A stretch of DNA of 64,000 nucleotides from Micromonospora saelicesensis (GTDB taxonomy: Bacteria; Actinomycetota; Actinomycetes; Mycobacteriales; Micromonosporaceae): the NCBI RefSeq assembly GCF_900091575.1, contig NZ_FMCR01000003.1:785132-849131 (forward strand). Direction: 5' to 3'. Shown here in pieces: positions 26,305 to 34,697 of this stretch. The notes below the pieces were generated by a model. That model made no database searches and was not told the DNA's origin. It was given only the letters and a program-made list of their open reading frames with translations. The position numbers were made by a program, and so were the translations under genes. Each line of letters starts with the position of its first letter. The stretch's first letter is position 1.

Positions 26305-27069
26305 GTGACAGTGACCCGCGGCGTCGTGACCCTGTCGCTGGTGACCGTGCTGGCCGGCCCCCTGCTGGCCGCCACGCCCGCCCTCGCCGTGCCCGCCCTC
26401 GCCACGCCTGTCCTCGCCGCGCCTGAGCCTGCCGCCGTTGCTCTTGCCGCGTCCCAGCCTGCCGTCGCCGTCTTTGCCGTGCCCGAGTGGCCTACTGGCG
26501 TTCTTGCCGTGCCCGAGCGGGCTGTTGCCGTCGCGCCCGTGCCCGAGCGGGCTGTTGCCGTCGCGCCCGTGCCCGAGCGGGCTGTTGCCGTAGCGCCCGC
26601 GCCGCAGCCCGAAGGGCTGCCCGGCGGAGCGCCCCAACCGACTCCGGCGGTGGACATCTTCGTCGAGGTGAGCCCCAGCACTGTGCAGCCCGGTTACCTG
26701 GTCGGCATCCGGGCCAGTTGTCGGGACAACTCGGTGGGCGCCACAGTCGTCTCCGACGCCTTCGGGGCGGTCGGCGTGCAGCCGCAGCGCGGAGTGCTCA
26801 CCGCCGCGCCGATGGTCCGCGAGCGCACCCGCCCCGGCAACTACCGGGTCAAGCTGGAGTGCCGCGACGGCGAGACCGCCTCGACAATGCTCCAGGTGGT
26901 CAAGAAGGTCCCCGTCCAGCCCAGCCGTGGTCCGGCGACCGGCTTCGGTGGGGGCACCGGCGGGATGACCGGCAAGCTGCTGCTGCCCGGCGGCGCGGCA
27001 CTGATCATCACCGGGCTGGTCCTCGCCGTGATGGCGCTGCGCCGCCCCCGAGCCGCCGCGCGTCGCTGA
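26305..27069 (+). CDS. exported, repeat-containing membrane-anchored protein
   Basis: 254 residues from a GTG preceded by GAGAGGGGG. A signal peptide covers about residues 1-28. Residues 29-110 are a low-complexity Ala/Val/Pro stretch including three copies of PERAVAVAPV coded by a 30-bp tandem repeat. The rest is a compact domain of about 90 residues (VDIFVEVSPSTVQPGYLVGI to ASTMLQVVKKV) with two cysteines, resembling an Ig-like extracellular fold. It ends in a Gly-rich spacer, a transmembrane helix and RRPRAAARR, so it is anchored to the cell surface. There is no LPXTG. It lies 8 bp before a class F sortase gene and is probably cotranscribed with it. Confidence 0.8.
   Translation: MTVTRGVVTLSLVTVLAGPLLAATPALAVPALATPVLAAPEPAAVALAASQPAVAVFAVPEWPTGVLAVPERAVAVAPVPERAVAVAPVPERAVAVAPAPQPEGLPGGAPQPTPAVDIFVEVSPSTVQPGYLVGIRASCRDNSVGATVVSDAFGAVGVQPQRGVLTAAPMVRERTRPGNYRVKLECRDGETASTMLQVVKKVPVQPSRGPATGFGGGTGGMTGKLLLPGGAALIITGLVLAVMALRRPRAAARR
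26511..26600. repeat. three 30-bp in-frame tandem repeats
   Basis: Copies 26511-26540 and 26541-26570 are identical; 26571-26600 differs at two positions. They encode PERAVAVAPV three times in the stalk of the exported protein. Copy number is likely to vary between strains. Confidence 0.9.
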
Positions 27070-27077
27070 GGCCCACC

Positions 27078-28031
27078 ATGGAGATCTTCCGTCCCACGCC
27101 GCCGCCGGCCGGTTCACGCCCGCCGGCGCCTGGCCGTCCCGCCTCGCCTCCGGACGCTGTCCGCCAGCCGTTCGCCGGTCGCCCCGCCTCGCCGCCGGAC
27201 GCTGCCCGCCAGCCGTTCGCGGGCCGCCCCGCGTCGCCGCCCGATGACGTTCGGCTGCCCTTGGACGACGGTTGGCCGGGCGACCGCCCGCCAAAGCCCC
27301 ACCGCCCGCCGGATCCAACCCGCCCGTTGGATCCAACCCGCCCGTCGGATCCCGACCGCCCGTCGGTGGCGGCGCGCCCGCCGACCGCCGTTGCCCCCCG
27401 GCGTAGTCGTCCCTCCGGTCGCAGCCCCTGGTCCGTACCGTTGGCCGTGGTGTTGGTGTTGGCCGGGGTCTTCGCCACCGGGGCGGGGCTGGGCCGTTCG
27501 GTCGGCCCGTTCGACCTGGCCCCGACCGGCGGCGACCGGCCGGCCCGCAGTGAGTCGGTCGGGTTGTCGGCCAGTCGCCCGGTACGCCTCTCGGTGCCGG
27601 CGATCAAGGTGACCGCGCCGGTGGCGCCAGTCGGGCAGGCACGGGACGGCTCGATCGCCGTACCGCCGTTGGAACGGCACAACGAAACCGGCTGGTACGA
27701 CCGGGGGCCCACCCCCGGTGAGCCTGGCCCTGCGGTGATCGTCGGGCACGTGGACACGAAGACCGGCCCGTCGGTCTTCTACGACCTGGGCAAGCTGCAC
27801 CCCGGCGACCTGATCGAGGTGGCCCGGGCGGACGAGTCGGTGGTGGTGTTCCGGGTCGACACCGTCGAGCACTTCCCGAAGGACCAGCTGCCCGCCGAGC
27901 GGATCTACGGCCATGACGGGCCACCCGGGCTGCGGTTGATCACCTGCGGTGGGCAGTTCATCGGTGGCCGTACCGGCTACGCCGACAACGTCATCGCCTT
28001 CGCCACCCTCCAGTCGTCCCGCAAGTCCTGA
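27078..28031 (+). CDS. class F sortase
   Basis: 317 residues from the ATG at 27078. The cytoplasmic N-terminus (1-115) is unusually long and Pro/Arg-rich, with three 15-residue repeats (RPASPPDAVRQPFAG type) at about 20-64. One transmembrane helix (117-139) is followed by the sortase barrel. Catalytic residues are His224 (VGHVDT), Cys290 (LITCGG) and Arg298 (GGRTG), as in actinobacterial class F enzymes, which cleave and transpeptidate surface proteins. There is no strong ribosome site; the gene begins 8 bp after the exported protein's stop. No sorting signal is seen in neighbours, so the substrate is unclear. Confidence 0.88.
   Translation: MEIFRPTPPPAGSRPPAPGRPASPPDAVRQPFAGRPASPPDAARQPFAGRPASPPDDVRLPLDDGWPGDRPPKPHRPPDPTRPLDPTRPSDPDRPSVAARPPTAVAPRRSRPSGRSPWSVPLAVVLVLAGVFATGAGLGRSVGPFDLAPTGGDRPARSESVGLSASRPVRLSVPAIKVTAPVAPVGQARDGSIAVPPLERHNETGWYDRGPTPGEPGPAVIVGHVDTKTGPSVFYDLGKLHPGDLIEVARADESVVVFRVDTVEHFPKDQLPAERIYGHDGPPGLRLITCGGQFIGGRTGYADNVIAFATLQSSRKS
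27135..27269. repeat. three 45-bp in-frame repeats in sortase N-terminus
   Basis: Three consecutive 15-codon units encode RPASPPDAVRQPFAG, RPASPPDAARQPFAG and a diverged RPASPPDDVRLPLDD. They form part of the disordered cytoplasmic tail. Confidence 0.85.
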
Positions 28032-28068
28032 GGCCGGCCCCGGACAGGCCGGCGGACCGGCGTCGGCG

Positions 28069-28944
28069 TCAGCTCAGGAACGCCAGGAGTTGGCGGGTGG
28101 TCTCGTCGGGGGCTTCCTCCGGAATGAAGTGCCCGACCGGGACCGGCTCGCCGCGTACGTCGTCGGCCCACTCGCGCCAGATCGCGAGCGGGTCGTCGTA
28201 GAGCTTCGCGACCTGGCCGCGTTGGCTCCAGAGAAGCAGCACCGGGCAGGTGATCTTCCGGTTCCCGCGATCCGCCTCGTCCTGCTGGTAGTCGAGTGTC
28301 GCGGCGGCGCGGAACTCCTCGCAGATCGCGTGCACAGTGGCGGGGTCGCTGAACTGCTTGACGTACGCCGCCCGGACCGCGGCGGGGAAGGCGTCCTGCA
28401 CCTCGGGCCAGTTGTCGAGCATGAAGTCGACGAGCACCGCGGGCGCCGCGTCGATGAACTGCTCGGGCACCGGCGCGGGCGCCGCCAGGAAGGACCAGAC
28501 CCAGTAGGAGAGGCTGAACGTCCGGTCGGCGCGGTCGTAGACGTCCCCGATGGGCACCACGTCCATCACGGCCAGTCGGGTGACGGCGTCCGGTTCGTCC
28601 AGCGCGAGCCGGTACGCGCACCGCGCCCCGCGATCGTGGCCGACGAGTCGGAACCGCTCATGGCCCAGGCTGCGCATCACCGCGACCTGGTCGCGGGCGA
28701 TGGCTCGCATGCTGTACGGCTCATGATCCGGACTGCTCGGAGGCTTACCGCTGTCGCCCCAACCCCGCAGGTCGGTGGCGACGACTGTGTAGTGCTCGGC
28801 GAGCCGTGGCGCGACCTGGTGCCACATGAGGTGCGTCTCGGGGATGCCGTGCAGCAGCAGAACCGGCGGCCCACTCCCGCCGCGGCGTCCGTGGATCGTT
28901 GCGCCGGGCGTGTCGATGTCGAACTCTTCGAAGCCGTCGAACAT
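28069..28944 (-). CDS. alpha/beta hydrolase, haloacetate-dehalogenase-like
   Basis: 291 residues from the ATG at 28944. The oxyanion-hole motif HGIP is at 32-35. The nucleophile elbow is VGHDRGAR, with Asp104 as the nucleophile; two arginines follow, as in fluoroacetate dehalogenases. DLRGWGDSGKP and the C-terminal GHFIPEEAP (His272) also match. Family members hydrolyse C-halogen bonds of haloacetates or epoxides. A carboxylate-binding Arg pair suggests an acid substrate, but this is inferred only. The gene stands alone, converging with the sortase gene. Confidence 0.85.
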   Translation of the reverse strand: MFDGFEEFDIDTPGATIHGRRGGSGPPVLLLHGIPETHLMWHQVAPRLAEHYTVVATDLRGWGDSGKPPSSPDHEPYSMRAIARDQVAVMRSLGHERFRLVGHDRGARCAYRLALDEPDAVTRLAVMDVVPIGDVYDRADRTFSLSYWVWSFLAAPAPVPEQFIDAAPAVLVDFMLDNWPEVQDAFPAAVRAAYVKQFSDPATVHAICEEFRAAATLDYQQDEADRGNRKITCPVLLLWSQRGQVAKLYDDPLAIWREWADDVRGEPVPVGHFIPEEAPDETTRQLLAFLS

Positions 28945-29194
28945 GGCCGGACCCCGCACCTTCCTGGACCGCCCAGCGTGAACGGCCTGCGCCGGCAGGT
29001 AGGGCGACCGGTGGCCGGCTACCGCTCGGGCCGCTTCGACGCTAGCAACGGAAACGTCCGGCCCGGCGCGATTTGGCTGGAGGCAGGGCCCAGCCCCACG
29101 GTGGTGATCGACACGGATCCTTGATGTCGCGGTAGCCCACGGACTCGGACACCCCGGTTTCACTGAACCAGAGTGGATCAAGCCGCGTGGATGG

Positions 29195-29512
29195 TCAGGG
29201 CTGGGGGACGTGCAGCGCCACCTCGAACTCCAGCAGGCTGGCGCCAGCGGAGACCGGGGGACGGGGCTTGTCGCCGGGAGCGGTGGCGTGGGCGGCGCGC
29301 GAGGGGCCGGCGGCCCACGCCTGGAACGCTTCTTCGCTCTCCCACTTCGTGTAGACGAAGTAGCGGGTCTCGCCGGCCACCGGGCGGAGGAGTTCGAAGC
29401 CGAGGAAACCGGGGGAGTTCTCCACCGTGCCGGCCCGGGCGGTGAACCGCTTCTCCAGCTCCGCGCCGCCACCGGGCGGGACGTCGATTGCGTTGATCTT
29501 CACGACTGCCAT
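29195..29512 (-). CDS. antibiotic biosynthesis monooxygenase (ABM) domain protein
   Basis: 105 residues of the dimeric alpha+beta-barrel ABM fold, close in size to heme-degrading HmoA/MhuD-like proteins. The core is MAVVKINAIDVPPGGGAELE, PGFLGFELLRPV and TRYFVYTKWESEEAFQAW. It could be a small quinol monooxygenase or a heme-degrading protein; the critical heme-binding residues cannot be assigned by eye. The 250 bp on its downstream side (28945-29194), up to the hydrolase start, hold no gene or clear site. Confidence 0.85.
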   Translation of the reverse strand: MAVVKINAIDVPPGGGAELEKRFTARAGTVENSPGFLGFELLRPVAGETRYFVYTKWESEEAFQAWAAGPSRAAHATAPGDKPRPPVSAGASLLEFEVALHVPQP

Positions 29513-29533
29513 CTGCCCACCCTAGCCAGCGGA

Positions 29534-29596
29534 CGCGGCACCAGGACGGCAGCCCGCGGCACCAGGACGGCAGCCTGCGGCACCAGGCGGGCAGCC
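29534..29596. repeat. three 21-bp tandem repeats
   Basis: CGCGGCACCAGGACGGCAGC plus one C is repeated at 29534 and 29555, with a third diverged copy at 29576. It lies between the ABM gene start and the exonuclease III stop and is non-coding. Confidence 0.9.
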
Positions 29597-29613
29597 GGGA
29601 CGGTGGAGCGGGC

Positions 29614-30411
29614 TCAGAACGTCTCGACCGCCGGGACCAGGTCCACGTCGACCACGATCGGCGCGTGGTCGGAGGGGCCCTTGCCCTTGCGGGCCTCCCG
29701 GTCCACGTACGCGGAGCGGACCGCTCGGGCGAACGGCGCGGACGCGTACACCAGGTCGATTCTCATGCCCTTGTTCTGGTGGAACATGCCGGCCCGGTAG
29801 TCCCAGTAGGTGAAGGGGTGCGGGCCCTTCATCGGGGTGGGCACGACGTCACTGAGGCCCAGGTCGCGCAGCGCCGCGAGGGCTGCCCGCTCGGCCGGGG
29901 TGACGTGCGTGGAGTGGGTGAAGACCGCCGGGTCCCAGACGTCGGCGTCGGTCGGGGCGACGTTGAAGTCGCCGCAGACCGCCAGCGGCACCCCGCCGGC
30001 CAACTCGGCGTCCAGTGCGTCGCGCAGCGCCGCGAACCAGGCCAACTTGTACGCGTAGTGCGGGTCGTCCGGCGTCCGGCCGTTGGGCACGTACACCGAC
30101 CAGACCCGCACCCCGTCGCAGGTGGCGGAGATGGCCCGGGCCTCCGGCTCGGGGAAGCCGGGTTCACCGGCGAACCCGACCCGGACGTCGCCCAGCCCGA
30201 CCCGGGACAGGATGGCCACCCCGTTCCACCGGCCGTCACTGTGGCTGGCCACGGTGTAGCCCAGCGCGCCCACCTCGGTCACCGGAAAGGCGCCGTCCGG
30301 GCACTTGGTCTCCTGCAGGCAGACGACGTCCGGCCCGGTGTCGGCCAGCCACTCCAGCAGCCGGGGTAGGCGGGCCTTCACCGAGTTGACGTTCCAGGTC
30401 GCCAGGCGCAT
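29614..30411 (-). CDS. xth: exodeoxyribonuclease III
   Basis: 265 residues from MRLATWNVNS. This is the standard exonuclease III N-terminus, so the longer upstream frame was rejected. The metal/catalytic residues are visible: Asn7, LQETK (Glu34), the GDFNVAP block and the C-terminal SDHAPI. It removes 3' blocking groups and cuts abasic sites in base-excision repair. It lies on the minus strand with the PAC2 gene upstream (37 bp), and may be cotranscribed with it. Confidence 0.94.
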   Translation of the reverse strand: MRLATWNVNSVKARLPRLLEWLADTGPDVVCLQETKCPDGAFPVTEVGALGYTVASHSDGRWNGVAILSRVGLGDVRVGFAGEPGFPEPEARAISATCDGVRVWSVYVPNGRTPDDPHYAYKLAWFAALRDALDAELAGGVPLAVCGDFNVAPTDADVWDPAVFTHSTHVTPAERAALAALRDLGLSDVVPTPMKGPHPFTYWDYRAGMFHQNKGMRIDLVYASAPFARAVRSAYVDREARKGKGPSDHAPIVVDVDLVPAVETF

Positions 30412-30448
30412 GCCCCCAGCCTGCCGCATCCGCCGCCGCGACGCCGGG

Positions 30449-31369
30449 TCAGCTGCCCGGGGTGTCGCCGGGACGGGTCTGTTCGGCCAGGAACCGTTCC
30501 AGTTCGGCGCCGAGTTCGTCGGCAGTGGGCAGTGGGCCGGCATCCGGGGCGAGCAGGCTCTTCTCGCCCCGACCTCGGGCGAACGCGTCGTACTGCTCCT
30601 CCAGGGCCTGGACCAGGGCCGCGGCGTCCTCGGTCTGCGCGACCTGCCGGTCGATCTCCACCCGGACCACCTCGGCGGCCGAGCGCAGCCCGTCGCCGGG
30701 CAGCAGCAGCCCGGTGCTGCGCGACACCGAGGTGAGCAGCACCTCGGCGGCTGCCGGGTACTCGGTCTGCGCCACGTAGTGCGGCACGTGGGCGGCGAAG
30801 CCCAGCGCGTCGCGGCCCTGCTCGCCGAGGCGGAACTCCAGCAGGTGACCGACGCTGCCGGGCACCTGGACGCGTTGCAGCCAGGGCTCGTAGCCGGCGA
30901 TCAGTTCAGGGCGGGTGGCGTGGGCGGTCACCCCGGTCGGCCGGGTGTGCGGGACCGCCATCGGGATCGAGTTGAGCCCCACGGTGAGCCGAACGTCCAG
31001 CCGAGCGGCGAGCCCGGCCACGGCGGCCACGAAACGCTCCCACTGCAGGTCTGGTTCGGGGCCGGTGAGCAGCAGGAACGGGGTCTCGTCGTCGTCCTGC
31101 AGCAGGTGCAGCTCCAGCTTGGGCGCGTCGACGCTCTCCCAGTGGTCCTCGACGAAGGTCATCACCGGTCGTCGCGATCGGTAGTCGAAGAGCTGGTCGA
31201 CGTCGAACGTGGCGATCGGCCGACCCTCCAGCGAGGTGAGTAGCTGCTCACGCGCCAGTCGGCTGGCGTTTCCGGCGTCCACGAACCCGGTGAGGGCCTG
31301 GATCAGGACCGGCTGCCCGAGGTCGGGCAGATCGTCGGTGAGCTGGTAGAGCTCGTGTGGGTCGAGCAC
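30449..31369 (-). CDS. PAC2-family protein (proteasome assembly chaperone-like)
   Basis: 306 residues from a GTG at 31369, preceded by AGGGAGG 9 nt upstream. The fold is recognisable from ALTGFVDAGNASRLA near the N-terminus, the VFDYRSRRP-type loop (here LFDYRSRRPVMTF) and HVPHYVAQTEYPAAAEVLL. Actinobacterial members occur next to proteasome or DNA-repair genes; the function is unknown, with a link to protein turnover assumed from eukaryotic PAC2. The C-terminal 60 residues are a charged helix. It is probably in one transcript with xth. Confidence 0.86.
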   Translation of the reverse strand: MLDPHELYQLTDDLPDLGQPVLIQALTGFVDAGNASRLAREQLLTSLEGRPIATFDVDQLFDYRSRRPVMTFVEDHWESVDAPKLELHLLQDDDETPFLLLTGPEPDLQWERFVAAVAGLAARLDVRLTVGLNSIPMAVPHTRPTGVTAHATRPELIAGYEPWLQRVQVPGSVGHLLEFRLGEQGRDALGFAAHVPHYVAQTEYPAAAEVLLTSVSRSTGLLLPGDGLRSAAEVVRVEIDRQVAQTEDAAALVQALEEQYDAFARGRGEKSLLAPDAGPLPTADELGAELERFLAEQTRPGDTPGS

Positions 31370-31788
31370 CGGTGCGGACCTCCCTGAAATGTGCCTGCGG
31401 GGTGCCTCGCGACGGAGGGCACCCGTTCGGGCAACGTACCCGCCATCCTGGTGCATTCCTGCGCCGGGCGATCCGTTGGCCGGGTGGTGGGCGTGACCGG
31501 ACCAATCGGCTGTTTACGCCACCAGGCCGAGCCTCCTGGCCGATCGGCCGAGGGACGGTTCGGCCCAAAGGCCGAGTTTGTCGATCATGTCAGGCTCGGC
31601 GGTGGAATATCCGGTCCTGTCCGGGCTCGTGCCGGTCCGCGTGCGGCGCCAGCTTCATCCGGTACGCGAGGTCCGTTCCCCGGGCGGGTCACCCCGCCCA
31701 GGTCGTCCACCAGTACGGCTCCGATCTGTGTCGAGCGCCACGTGATCACCGTGCGTGATCAGGGTTTCCACCTGCCTAGCCTCGGTTG
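31370..31788. other. 419-bp gene-free divergent region
   Basis: No convincing gene lies here; open frames have implausible composition and no ribosome site. The half near the wall-hydrolase gene holds the palindrome GTGATCAC (31742-31749) and the half-copy GTGATCA (31755-31761). Several GGCCGA repeats occur near 31527-31570. Confidence 0.6.
31742..31761 (+). promoter_or_regulatory. operator-like GTGATCAC palindrome plus repeat
   Basis: A perfect 8-bp palindrome and a second GTGATCA 13 bp on. They sit just upstream of the TAGCCT -10 box (31777-31782) of the wall-hydrolase-like gene, on the -35 region. Confidence 0.4.
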
Positions 31789-32649
31789 ATGCGTGACGAC
31801 GGCACCCTCGACGACCCGTACGCCCCGAGCAGGCCCACTGCCGATACGGAGGATGGCACCTCAACCGAACGGACAACCACCGCGAGCCGGCTCCGGGCGT
31901 ACGCCCGGGACCTGACCGGTCGACGCCGGGCACAGCTGGCGCTGGCCACCGGTGTGGTGTGCTGCCTCGGTCTGACCGCCGTCGTCCAGGTTCGTAACGA
32001 GGACGCCGACGCGGCGACCCGGAGTGGATCGCTCTCCAGCTCCGAGCTGGCGCAGCGCGCCGAGCAGCAGCGCGCCTCCCGTTCCCTCGACCGCACGGCG
32101 GCCCCGAGCACCTCCGCCGCCGCCCAGTCCGCCTCGGCGAGCCCCGCCGACCCGGACGCCAGCGCACCGGCCCGCAAGGTCGCCCCGGCTCGCCCGACCG
32201 ATCCCGCACCCGTCGCCGGGCTGGACGAGGACCAGATGGAGAACGCCGAGGCGATCGTCCGTACCGGCCGCAAGATGGGTGTGCCGCGCCGGGGTCTGGT
32301 GATCGCGGTGGCCACCGCCATGCAGGAGAGCAATCTCTACAACGTGGCCAGCGGTGTGCTGCCCGAGTCGCAGGACTATCCGCACCAGGGCGTCGGCTGG
32401 GACCACGACTCGGTCGGGTTGTTCCAGCAGCGTTCCAGCAGCGGCTGGGGTCCGGTGGAGCGGCTGATGGACCCCGAGTTCGCCACCCGGCAGTTCCTCA
32501 GCGCGCTGGAGCAGGTGCCCGGCTGGCAGCGGATGCGGCTCACCGACGCCGCCCAGGCGGTGCAGGTCTCCGCGTACCCCGAGCACTACCAGCAGCACGA
32601 GTGGCGGGCCACCCGGGTCGTTGACGCCATCGTGCCGGCGGGGCGGTAA
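31789..32649 (+). CDS. membrane-anchored lytic-transglycosylase-like protein
   Basis: 287 or 286 residues; the ATG at 31789 lies 6 nt after a TAGCCT box and lacks a ribosome site, so it is probably leaderless. A cytoplasmic N-terminus of about 50 residues precedes one transmembrane helix (about 51-66), then a disordered Ala/Ser/Pro stalk to about 145. The C-terminal domain has IAVATAMQESNLYN, with a glutamate placed like the catalytic acid of goose-type/lytic transglycosylases, then SVGLFQQR and MDPEFATRQFL, which recur in actinobacterial wall-hydrolase modules. It should act on peptidoglycan outside the membrane. The enzyme activity is inferred. Confidence 0.78.
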   Translation: MRDDGTLDDPYAPSRPTADTEDGTSTERTTTASRLRAYARDLTGRRRAQLALATGVVCCLGLTAVVQVRNEDADAATRSGSLSSSELAQRAEQQRASRSLDRTAAPSTSAAAQSASASPADPDASAPARKVAPARPTDPAPVAGLDEDQMENAEAIVRTGRKMGVPRRGLVIAVATAMQESNLYNVASGVLPESQDYPHQGVGWDHDSVGLFQQRSSSGWGPVERLMDPEFATRQFLSALEQVPGWQRMRLTDAAQAVQVSAYPEHYQQHEWRATRVVDAIVPAGR

Positions 32650-32699
32650 CCTACCGCCCACTATGGACGGTCAGGGTTGAGGCTGTCGCATCCCGGGTA

Positions 32700-32727
32700 C
32701 ATGTGTTGCGGGTTCGGGGTACACATG
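32700..32727. promoter_or_regulatory. CATGTGT inverted repeat upstream of small gene
   Basis: CATGTGT (32700-32706) and ACACATG (32721-32727) are complementary arms 14 nt apart. They lie 29 bp before the 48-aa gene, and could be an operator or stem in its leader. Confidence 0.4.
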
Positions 32728-32755
32728 ACTACGGGACCATCGACAGGAGGACGCC

Positions 32756-32902
32756 ATGTCACTGATGCAGCGGATCACCACGTTCCTGAGATCGCCGAAG
32801 GGACAGCAGTTGGTCGAGCGAGGTCGCCGCGAGATGGCCAAGCCGGGCAACCAGCAGAAGCTGAAGGGGTTGGCAGCGCGGTTCTCCAACCGCCGCCGCT
32901 GA
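32756..32902 (+). CDS. 48-residue basic protein
   Basis: Reads MSLMQRITTFLRSPKG, continues as a charged helix and ends RFSNRRR. The start has a perfect AGGAGG 7-8 nt upstream, and the codon use is strongly third-position GC, so it is a genuine gene. It has a net positive charge and an amphipathic N-terminal helix, with no signal or metal motif. It is followed by an EcsC-family gene 49 bp downstream on the same strand, and the two may be cotranscribed. The function is unknown; I cannot name a family. Confidence 0.75.
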   Translation: MSLMQRITTFLRSPKGQQLVERGRREMAKPGNQQKLKGLAARFSNRRR

Positions 32903-32951
32903 CCGCTTCATCGGCCGCCCTGTCCACCGTTTCCACCCCTGGGGAGACCTG

Positions 32952-33707
32952 GTGACCGACACCCCGCCCATCGGCGGTCAGCCCGCCGCCCCTACTCCGC
33001 AGCCGTCCGTCGACCTGCCGGCCGGGTCGGTGGACGCCCCCGAGGGTCCGCCGGCCCGGCTCTGGGACCGGATGCGTGACGACCCGCAGTACGCGCCGGA
33101 GCACCTTGCCCTGGAGGCGGTGCGACGCCTCGGGCCGGAAGCCGTGCAGTGGGCCACCCGTGCCCGGGCCGAGCAGCCCGGGGTTTCCGCCGACGTCCTG
33201 GCCGACCAGGCGGCCCGCAAGTTCGTCAACCTGGCCCGACTGTCCGGAGCGGTCTCCGGCGCGGCCGGGCTGCCCGGCGCCGTGATCGACGTGGGCGTGC
33301 TGGCCTGGACCCAGGCGCGGATGGTGCTGCACATCGCCGCCGCGTACGACGTCGACCCCCTGCACAATGACCGGGCCACCGACCTGCTGGTGCTCCAGCG
33401 GGTGCACAAGGTCGCCGAGAGCGCCCGGCTGGCGCTCGGCGTGGCCGCCGGCCGGGAACGCGCCGACGCGCTCTTCGGCCTGGGCGGCCAGCGTCCGCTG
33501 GGTCGGGTCATGCTGCAACTCGGCATCCGGCTGGCCCAGATGGCCGGCGTCCGGGCCGCGAAGCGGATGGTTGCCAAGATCGTCCCTGGTGCGGCCATCG
33601 TGCTCGGCACCTGGGCCAACTCGTCGGCTACAAAGGATCTCGCCCAGCGATCCCGTGCCCTCTACGGCTCCCGCGGCAACGCCGTCCCCGAGCCGCGCCA
33701 ACCCTGA
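32952..33707 (+). CDS. EcsC-family protein
   Basis: 251 residues from a GTG preceded by GGGGAG. The EcsC core runs from about residue 35 to 230, with AARKFVNLARLSGAVSGAAGLPGAVID, then TQARMVLHIAAAYDVDP and IVPGAAIVLGTWAN. The helices have glycine-rich, amphipathic character and may associate with membranes. EcsC was named from the Bacillus ecs operon, but its own function is unknown. The N-terminal 30 residues are Pro-rich and disordered. Its neighbours are a 48-residue protein upstream and a convergent lipoprotein gene downstream. Confidence 0.85.
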   Translation: MTDTPPIGGQPAAPTPQPSVDLPAGSVDAPEGPPARLWDRMRDDPQYAPEHLALEAVRRLGPEAVQWATRARAEQPGVSADVLADQAARKFVNLARLSGAVSGAAGLPGAVIDVGVLAWTQARMVLHIAAAYDVDPLHNDRATDLLVLQRVHKVAESARLALGVAAGRERADALFGLGGQRPLGRVMLQLGIRLAQMAGVRAAKRMVAKIVPGAAIVLGTWANSSATKDLAQRSRALYGSRGNAVPEPRQP

Positions 33708-33725
33708 CGGCCCGTCCGGGGTCGT

Positions 33726-34577
33726 TCAGCTGGCCAGGCCGGAGGAACGCCAGGTCACCTCGGCGATACGGCCCTGGCCGGTGGCGTTGGGGTGGAACCA
33801 GTCCAGCGGGTTGAGCAGGTCCAGGGTGAACCGGACCTTGTGCAACGCGCCGCCGTCGTGCCGGCACCGTGCTCCGTACGCCCGGCAGGCCGCCTTCAGC
33901 TCGGCGTTGTACGCGTCGATCCGGTCCCGGACGGCGGCCCGGCGCGCCCGGTCGGCCGGTGCGGTCGAGGTCGCGTCGGCCAGCAGGGCCGGGCAGATGC
34001 CCCGCCGCCACGCGCGGGTCGCCCGGGCGTCGCCGTGCCCGACCTCCCAGAGCCGGTACAGGTCGGGGATGCTCACCACCAGCACCCGGGCCTTCGGCCG
34101 GCCGGTCCGTAGGACCCGCAGCCCCCGGTCGACGTCGGCCCGGAACTGGGCCACCGGCGTCATCGCGTCCACCCCGCCCCGGCAGACGTCGTTGGCGCCG
34201 ATCAGCACTGTGACGTAGTCGGCGCGGTCGCGTACCGCTGCCTGGGCCTGACCCGCCAGGGCGTCCGCGCGGGCGCCGGGACGGGCATGGTTGTACGTCC
34301 GGTCGCGAATCGCCGGGCTCTGTTCGAGCAGCCGCCGGTAGTGGCTCTGCACCCGCAGCCCGTCCCCGGTGGACCAGGAGTTGCGCTCGCAGGAGGTGAG
34401 CACCAGGCAGGAGGCGAAGCCGGTGCTGATCGAGTCACCGAGGGCGGCGATGCCGCCGGGCCCGCTCGACGGTCCGGCGCTCGTGGTGGGGCGGGGTGTC
34501 GCGGAGTTGCCGCCCTCGCAGGCCAGCGCGACCAACGCCGCGAGACAGGCCAGTGCGGCGACCCAGCGTCGAGGCAT
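33726..34577 (-). CDS. SGNH/GDSL-family lipoprotein hydrolase
   Basis: 283 residues. The signal peptide ends in LVALAC, so Cys20 is lipidated and the enzyme faces the outside. SGNH blocks are visible: GDSIS (47-51), the block I-III glycine and GANDVCRGG, and the terminal DWFHPN with the Asp-x-x-His pair. It is an esterase or acyl hydrolase acting on the cell surface; the substrate is unknown. The gene is on the minus strand, converging with EcsC, and is 120 bp from an ABM-like membrane protein gene. Confidence 0.9.
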   Translation of the reverse strand: MPRRWVAALACLAALVALACEGGNSATPRPTTSAGPSSGPGGIAALGDSISTGFASCLVLTSCERNSWSTGDGLRVQSHYRRLLEQSPAIRDRTYNHARPGARADALAGQAQAAVRDRADYVTVLIGANDVCRGGVDAMTPVAQFRADVDRGLRVLRTGRPKARVLVVSIPDLYRLWEVGHGDARATRAWRRGICPALLADATSTAPADRARRAAVRDRIDAYNAELKAACRAYGARCRHDGGALHKVRFTLDLLNPLDWFHPNATGQGRIAEVTWRSSGLAS

Positions 34578-34697
34578 GACGTCTCCCGTTCCCGCAGCAC
34601 AGAGCGACAGCGCGGTAACTCTATGCGCAGGATGTGGTTTGCCGGGAAGTTGCTGTCGGGTATGCGGCAGAGTGCCGACGCGGAAGCCGCAGGGGTG

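Noticed and set aside
31370..31788. Short open frames in the gene-free region
   Set aside because: Arg/Cys-rich, no ribosome site, inconsistent third-position GC.
31370..31788. c-di-AMP (ydaO) riboswitch before the wall-hydrolase gene
   Set aside because: The conserved core was not found, and a -10 box 6 nt before the ATG leaves no room for a leader.
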